DNA of 8,211 nt, taken from Caldifarciminota bacterium. Its GTDB lineage: Bacteria; Hydrothermota; Tepidihabitantia; Tepidihabitantales; Tepidihabitantaceae. How positions within the stretch are numbered: position 1 is the stretch's first letter; every line of letters begins with the position of its first letter. This document shows positions 5,106-8,211 of this stretch, one piece after another. Both the position numbers and the translations under genes were made by a program. The notes below the pieces were generated by a model that saw only the letters and a list, made by a program, of their open reading frames with translations, was not told where the DNA came from and did not search any database. The stretch covers positions 1 to 8,211 of the forward strand of contig DSBX01000096.1 of the NCBI GenBank assembly GCA_011049385.1. Direction: 5' to 3'.

Positions 5106-6565
5106 GCGGGCGCATCACCATTGACCCGATTACCCGGCTCGAGGGCCACGGCAAGATCGAGATCTTCCTCGACGACAAGGGCGACGTCGCCAACGCCTAC
5201 CTGCAGGTGCCGGAACTGCGCGGGTTCGAGGAGTTCTGCGTCGGCCGCAAGGCCGAAGACATGCCCCAGCTCACCAGCCGGATCTGCGGGGTCTGCCCGG
5301 TCGCGCACCACTACGCTTCGACCAAGGCGCTGGACATGGCTTTCGGGGTCGAGCCGACCCCGACCGCGCGCAAGCTCCGCGACCTGATCTACGCCGGGTA
5401 CATAATCTACGATCACATCCTGCACTTCTACTTCCTGGGCGGGCCGGACTTCGTGGTCGGCCCGGACGCACCGAAAGAGAAGCGCAACATCATCGGCGTC
5501 ATCGAGAAGGTCGGGCTCGACGTGGCGAAGGAAGTCATCAAGCACCGAGCCTACGGCCAGAAGATCACCGAAATCCTCGGCGGCAAGCCGACCCACCCGG
5601 TCTCGGGCGTGCCCGGCGGCCAGACCAAGACGCTGAGCGAAGAGGAGCGGCAGGAGATCGAGCGGATGGCCCGGTCCTGCGTCGAGTTCGCCGAATTCAC
5701 GCTCAAGCTCTTCGCCGACGTCGTGCTCGCCAACCGTGACTATATGAAGCTGGTCACCGACCCGGCGCTCGGGCTGGCGACCTACAACATGGGCCTCGTG
5801 GACGAGAACAACCACGTCAATTTCTACGACGGCCGGGTCCGGGTCACCGCGCCGGACGGCAGCGAGTTCCTCAAGTTCCCGGGCCGGGACTACCTCGAGC
5901 ACATCGCCGAGCGCGTCCTGGAATGGAACTACGTCAAGATTCCCTACCTCAAGGCGGTCGGCTACCGGGGGCTGACCGACGGGCCGGACTCGGGCATCTA
6001 CCGGGTCGGCCCGCTGGGAAGGCTCAACGCGGCGGACGGGATGGCGACACCGAAGGCGCAGGAGCATTACGACCAACTCTGCGCCACCTTCAAGACGAAG
6101 CCGGTCAACTCGACGCTGGCGTTCCACTGGGCGCGGCTGGTCGAACTGCTCTACGTCTCCGAACTCGCGCTCCAGCTCGCCTCGGACAAGAGCATCACCG
6201 CTGCCGACACCCGCAACATGAACTACGCGATGCAGGAAGAGGGCATCGGCGTGGTCGAGGCGGCGCGCGGCACGCTGTTCCACCACTACTGGCTGGACGG
6301 CGACCGGCTGGTCAAGAAGGTCAACCTGATCGTCGCCTCGACCAACAATATGGGCCCCATCTGCATGAGCGTGCGCGACGCGGCGAAGAAGCTGGTGCGC
6401 AAGGGCAAGGCGGATGACGGGCTGCTGAACACGGTCGAGATGTTCTTCCGTGCCTACGACCCCTGCTTCGCCTGCGCCAGCCACTTGCTTGGCCGGCCGG
6501 CGCTGGAGATCAGCCTGCGGGGGCCGGATGGCACACTGGTCGAGAAGCTGACGAACACCGAGTAG
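5102..6565 (+). CDS. mvhA: [NiFe]-hydrogenase large (catalytic) subunit, MvhA-like (group 3c type)
   Basis: 487-residue catalytic subunit that binds the Ni-Fe(CN)2CO centre and activates H2. The N-terminal RLEGHGK (12-18) holds the conserved Glu14. The L1 motif RICGVC gives Cys62 and Cys65, and the L2 motif DPCFACASH gives Cys455 and Cys458, so all four Ni ligands are present as cysteine, with no selenocysteine. After His461, 26 residues remain (to LTNTE). By analogy with related enzymes this tail should be removed by a maturation endopeptidase after cluster insertion; no such protease or Hyp gene is in the window. Cytoplasmic; partner is MvhG. Last gene of the operon, followed 24 bp later by a GC hairpin. 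The closest class by overall pattern and hdr neighbours is MvhA; HoxH or FrhA types are less likely given those neighbours and the absence of diaphorase or FrhB genes. Confidence 0.94.
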   Translation: MSGRITIDPITRLEGHGKIEIFLDDKGDVANAYLQVPELRGFEEFCVGRKAEDMPQLTSRICGVCPVAHHYASTKALDMAFGVEPTPTARKLRDLIYAGYIIYDHILHFYFLGGPDFVVGPDAPKEKRNIIGVIEKVGLDVAKEVIKHRAYGQKITEILGGKPTHPVSGVPGGQTKTLSEEERQEIERMARSCVEFAEFTLKLFADVVLANRDYMKLVTDPALGLATYNMGLVDENNHVNFYDGRVRVTAPDGSEFLKFPGRDYLEHIAERVLEWNYVKIPYLKAVGYRGLTDGPDSGIYRVGPLGRLNAADGMATPKAQEHYDQLCATFKTKPVNSTLAFHWARLVELLYVSELALQLASDKSITAADTRNMNYAMQEEGIGVVEAARGTLFHHYWLDGDRLVKKVNLIVASTNNMGPICMSVRDAAKKLVRKGKADDGLLNTVEMFFRAYDPCFACASHLLGRPALEISLRGPDGTLVEKLTNTE

Positions 6566-6589
6566 ACGGCCCGGGGGAAGACAGAGAGC

Positions 6590-6614
6590 GGGGCAGGGCG
6601 AATCGCCCTGCCCC
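6590..6614 (+). terminator. GC-rich hairpin ending the hydrogenase operon
   Basis: Perfect 11-bp stem: GGGGCAGGGCG (6590-6600) pairs with CGCCCTGCCCC (6604-6614) around an AAT loop. It sits 24 bp after the mvhA stop and just before the next promoter, so it probably separates the two units. There is no T-tract, so it may need Rho, or may act by folding alone. Confidence 0.6.
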
Positions 6615-6620
6615 GGCCTG

Positions 6621-6649
6621 TTGACGTCGGTTGCCGGGGGGCGTATACT
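6621..6649 (+). promoter_or_regulatory. Predicted sigma70-type promoter of the DUF4097 lipoprotein gene
   Basis: TTGACG (6621-6626), a 17-bp spacer, then TATACT (6644-6649). Both boxes are near consensus. Transcription should start near 6656, leaving a leader of about 28 nt with a good Shine-Dalgarno. Confidence 0.7.
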
Positions 6650-6683
6650 GTGCCGAACCGGAATGCGAACCTTGGAGGTAGTA

Positions 6684-7457
6684 ATGATGGCGAAATTCAG
6701 ACTGGTGCCGGCGCTGGCCCTGCTGGCGGCAGGGTGCAGTCTGCTCGGCGGGGGCGACTACCAGGGCAGTCGCGCCGAAGAACAGCAGACCGAGACCTGG
6801 GAGGCGGGCGAGGTCGGCCGGGTGGTGGTTCAGAATGTCAATGGCGAGGTGCAGGTCAAGACCGGCCTTACGGCAACTGCGCGGATAACGCGGTACTGCA
6901 CGGGCAGGGACCGGGCCGACGCCGAGGCCAACCTCGACCGGGTGGTGGTCAGCGTGACGGTCGTCGCCGGGGTGCTGACGCTCCAGGTCCAGGTGCCGGA
7001 GCGCGACCCGCGCCTGTTCGGGGCCGACATCGAGATAACGGTGCCCCCGACCACGGCGGTGGACCTCCAGACCGTCAGCGGCGGCATCGTGGTCACGGGC
7101 ATCAACGCGGCGATGCAGGTTGAGACCACGACCGGCAACATCACGACCCACGGCGTGCGCGGCAACATCGCCGCCGCGAGCGGCAACGGCGCGCTCGATA
7201 TTGACATGGCCGAACTGGCCGCGCCCCACGCGGTGACGCTTTCATCGGGGCGCGGTGACGTGCGGCTGACGATACCGGCGAGCTCGTCGGCGATGTTCAC
7301 CCTCACCGCGGCCGGCGGTGAAGTGGCGGTGACCGGTTTCGACGGTGTCTTCTACACCGTCAACACGCCGCAGAACAAGGTCGGGGTCATCGGCACCGGC
7401 GCCGGGCTCATCACCGCCACGTCCGCGAATGGCAACGTGACCCTGCGGGCGAAGTAG
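6684..7457 (+). CDS. Putative lipoprotein with DUF4097-type beta-repeat domain
   Basis: 257-residue predicted exported lipoprotein. The N-terminus MMAKFRLVPALALLAAGC has a short basic start, a hydrophobic core and a lipobox-like LAAGC with Cys18 as lipid site; Ser follows Cys, which would favour outer-membrane sorting if the usual +2 rule holds. The rest, from about residue 45, is repeated short beta strands with Gly/Asn turns (VNGEVQV, SGGIVVTG, TGNITTHG, SGNGAL, SANGNV), the DUF4097 pattern expected to form a beta-helix-like solenoid. No catalytic residues are evident; members are often annotated as adhesin-like but function is unproven. Start: TGGAGGT at 6673-6679 serves either ATG 6684 or ATG 6687; both give the same signal peptide. 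A TTG at 6621 in frame is rejected because it is the -35 box. It has its own promoter after the operon hairpin, so co-expression with the hydrogenase is not implied. Confidence 0.82.
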   Translation: MMAKFRLVPALALLAAGCSLLGGGDYQGSRAEEQQTETWEAGEVGRVVVQNVNGEVQVKTGLTATARITRYCTGRDRADAEANLDRVVVSVTVVAGVLTLQVQVPERDPRLFGADIEITVPPTTAVDLQTVSGGIVVTGINAAMQVETTTGNITTHGVRGNIAAASGNGALDIDMAELAAPHAVTLSSGRGDVRLTIPASSSAMFTLTAAGGEVAVTGFDGVFYTVNTPQNKVGVIGTGAGLITATSANGNVTLRAK

Positions 7458-7487
7458 GGCCGCGTCCTGTCTACGGGCGGGGTTCCC

Positions 7488-7519
7488 GACCGGCGTTGAC
7501 TTGGCGGCCATTGCCGGTC
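7488..7519. repeat. 7-bp inverted repeat flanking the hicB -35 box (candidate operator)
   Basis: GACCGGC (7488-7494) and GCCGGTC (7513-7519) are perfect inverted copies, 25 bp centre to centre, bracketing the -35 box and touching the -10 box. Toxin-antitoxin promoters are commonly autoregulated, so this may be a binding site. CCGG words are common in this GC-rich DNA, so chance is a real alternative. Confidence 0.3.
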
Positions 7520-7524
7520 ATACT
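7496..7524 (+). promoter_or_regulatory. Predicted leaderless promoter of hicBA
   Basis: TTGACT (7496-7501), a 17-bp spacer, then CATACT (7519-7524), with the hicB ATG only 7 nt further on at 7532. No Shine-Dalgarno is present. The mRNA should begin at or beside the start codon. Confidence 0.55.
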
Positions 7525-7531
7525 GAGTGGT

Positions 7532-7792
7532 ATGAGAAAGGCACGAGTATTCTCCATCACAGAGTACGCCGAGAAGGCGTTGCGCAAGGCCGAGTACCTC
7601 AAGGATGAGAACGGCGTCGTCATCGGCCGGGTTCCCGGTGCTTCCGGCTTCTTCGCCCAGGGCGACAGCTTCGAGGACGCACGGGCGAATCTTCGCGACG
7701 TTATCGAGGGCAATGTCGTGCTGGCGCTGCAACTTGGTCTGCCCATCCCTGAAATCGAGGGGGTGAGGATGACCGAGCAGGCGCATGCCTAG
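7532..7792 (+). CDS. hicB: HicB-family antitoxin
   Basis: 86-residue protein. The core IGRVPGASGFFAQGDSFEDA, then ANLRDVIEGNVVLAL and IPEIEG, is the HicB partial RNase-H-like fold (pattern: P-x-x-x-G-x-x-A-x-G-x-S/T-x-x-E/D-A). It should bind and neutralise the HicA toxin encoded immediately after it. There is no clear C-terminal ribbon-helix-helix or helix-turn-helix domain, so this is a short-form HicB; DNA binding, if any, may need the N-terminal residues or another protein. The start is ATG 7532, because the in-frame TTG at 7496 is the -35 box and the intervening residues are not HicB-like. It overlaps hicA by 8 bp, typical of translationally coupled toxin-antitoxin pairs. Antitoxin-first order is the reverse of E. 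coli hicAB but is common in other bacteria. Confidence 0.88.
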   Translation: MRKARVFSITEYAEKALRKAEYLKDENGVVIGRVPGASGFFAQGDSFEDARANLRDVIEGNVVLALQLGLPIPEIEGVRMTEQAHA

Positions 7793-8009
7793 GCTCACCC
7801 CGCTCAAGCCGCAGGAGGTCATCCGCAAGCTGGTCCGTCTCGGCTATGAAGGGCCGTATCCCGGCGGCAGGCATCAGCGGATGGTCAACCTCGAAACCGG
7901 CAAGGTCATACCGGTTCCCTTCCACAAGGGCCGTGACGTCAGTGTCGGGCTTGTCGCCGAGATAATCAGGGAACTCGGCATCTCGCGAGAAGACTGGTTC
8001 GCGCTCTGA
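7785..8009 (+). CDS. hicA: HicA-family mRNA interferase toxin
   Basis: 74-residue protein with the HicA double-stranded-RNA-binding-like fold. The pattern is LKPQEVIRKLVRLGY, then PGGRHQRM, then VIPVPFHKGRDVSVGLVAEIIRELGIS. His30 in GGRH corresponds to the catalytic His of the GSHH motif; here the motif reads GRHQ, so the second His is replaced by Gln. HicA cleaves mRNA independently of the ribosome and arrests growth when not bound by HicB. The C-terminal ISREDWFAL matches HicA proteins paired with the short HicB type. The ATG lies inside the end of hicB, without a strong Shine-Dalgarno, so translation likely depends on hicB. Nothing seems broken, so the pair is probably functional. Confidence 0.88.
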   Translation: MPRLTPLKPQEVIRKLVRLGYEGPYPGGRHQRMVNLETGKVIPVPFHKGRDVSVGLVAEIIRELGISREDWFAL

Positions 8010-8030
8010 CCGGTCCGGACCCGGGTTTCC

Positions 8031-8211
8031 TCAGTCCGCTGTCCGGATAACCTTCGCGCCTGCCCGATGGCCGGGAATCTCCGCGGTCAGGAAGTAGACC
8101 CCGGCGGCGACCGACGGAAGCGACCGTGCCTGGCGCGAAATGCCGGCCGGTGCGCTGACCTGCCAGCCGTCCAGCTTCCGGCCCTGCCGGTCGAAGAGCG
8201 ATAGCCGGACC
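8031..8211 (-). CDS. Secreted protein C-terminal domain, T9SS / FlgD-Ig-type tail, 5' partial
   Basis: On the minus strand an open frame enters from the right edge and ends at TGA (8033-8031), giving 59 codons. The translation runs VRLSLFDRQGRKLDGW, a linker, then LPSVAAGVYFLTAEIPG and ends AGAKVIRTAD. This matches the C-terminal beta-sandwich sorting or FlgD-Ig-like tails of large surface and secreted proteins in Bacteroidetes and related FCB or WOR-3 lineages (V-x-L-x-L-F/Y-D-x-x-G-R, then L-x-x-G-x-Y-F-L, then K-V-I/V-x-x). Such tails direct export by the type IX system or form an Ig-like cap. The main body of the protein lies beyond the window, so its activity is unknown. It converges on hicA across a 21-bp gap. 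Confidence 0.82.
   Translation of the reverse strand, partial: VRLSLFDRQGRKLDGWQVSAPAGISRQARSLPSVAAGVYFLTAEIPGHRAGAKVIRTAD

Noticed and set aside
5021..6484. 487-codon open frame on the minus strand antisense to mvhA
   Set aside because: Shadow of a GC-rich gene: Val/Asp/Arg/Leu-biased, no recognisable family motif, while the plus strand encodes a clear hydrogenase large subunit over the same span.
5102..6565. Possible selenocysteine in the hydrogenase large subunit
   Set aside because: All four Ni-ligand positions are encoded by TGC and there is no in-frame TGA before the TAG stop.
6621..6683. Upstream TTG start extending the DUF4097 lipoprotein by 21 residues
   Set aside because: That TTG is the -35 box, and the extension would bury the signal peptide; the ATG at 6684 has a Shine-Dalgarno and yields a normal lipoprotein N-terminus.
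8008..8021. Overlapping palindromes GACCGGTC and GGTCCGGACC between hicA and the T9SS-tail gene
   Set aside because: Short, CCGG-rich words expected often in this GC-rich DNA; no T-tract and too little room for a convincing terminator, though a bidirectional stop signal cannot be excluded.
1..8211. CRISPR arrays, tRNA/rRNA genes, insertion sequences, att sites
   Set aside because: No regularly spaced repeats, no tRNA-like cloverleaf in the short intergenic gaps, no transposase or integrase reading frame and no long terminal repeats were seen by eye.

Overview
High-GC bacterial chromosome segment (strongly G/C-biased third codon positions) centred on a four-gene [NiFe]-hydrogenase / heterodisulfide-reductase-like operon. 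Several things fit an uncultured anaerobic bacterium of the FCB / candidate division WOR-3 type: a group 3c-like hydrogenase with HdrB/HdrC partners, a type IX-secretion-like C-terminal tail at the right edge, a DUF4097 lipoprotein, and sigma70-like promoters that sit almost on top of start codons. This placement is inference from gene content only; there is no rRNA or other marker gene here.

Layout, left to right. (1) 2-1075 (+): C-terminal part of a PhoR-like sensor histidine kinase (end of HAMP, PAS, HisKA, HATPase); the 5' end lies outside the window. (2) 1116-1469 (+): small VOC/glyoxalase-fold protein with its own promoter. (3) 1498-2583 (-): YchF/OBG-like P-loop NTPase with a C-terminal TGS/DUF933 domain, convergent with the VOC gene and divergent from the next operon. 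(4) 2584-2797: 214-bp divergent promoter region with two facing -35 boxes and a perfect inverted repeat between them. (5) 2798-6565 (+): hdrC-hdrB-mvhG-mvhA, tightly packed (4-bp gap, 24-bp gap, 4-bp overlap), ended by a strong GC hairpin. (6) 6684-7457 (+): DUF4097 lipoprotein with a textbook promoter. (7) 7532-8009 (+): hicB-hicA toxin-antitoxin pair, antitoxin first. (8) 8031-8211 (-): last 59 codons of a secreted protein with a T9SS/FlgD-Ig-type C-terminal domain.

How the genes work together. MvhA would oxidise H2 at a Ni-Fe site and MvhG would pass electrons through three [4Fe-4S] clusters. HdrC (two [4Fe-4S] clusters) and HdrB (two non-cubane clusters, all ten ligand cysteines present) would deliver them to a disulfide or similar acceptor. 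The canonical complex also needs the flavin subunit HdrA and the adaptor MvhD. Neither lies in this transcription unit, which has its own promoter and terminator-like hairpin. Either they are encoded elsewhere or this is an HdrA-independent arrangement. This is the main point of interest.

A second theme is gene-start architecture. The first genes of three transcription units (VOC, hdrC, hicB) have no Shine-Dalgarno and a promoter -10 box 6 to 16 nt before ATG, which predicts leaderless or nearly leaderless mRNAs. The operon-internal genes mvhG and mvhA carry AAGGAGG sites.
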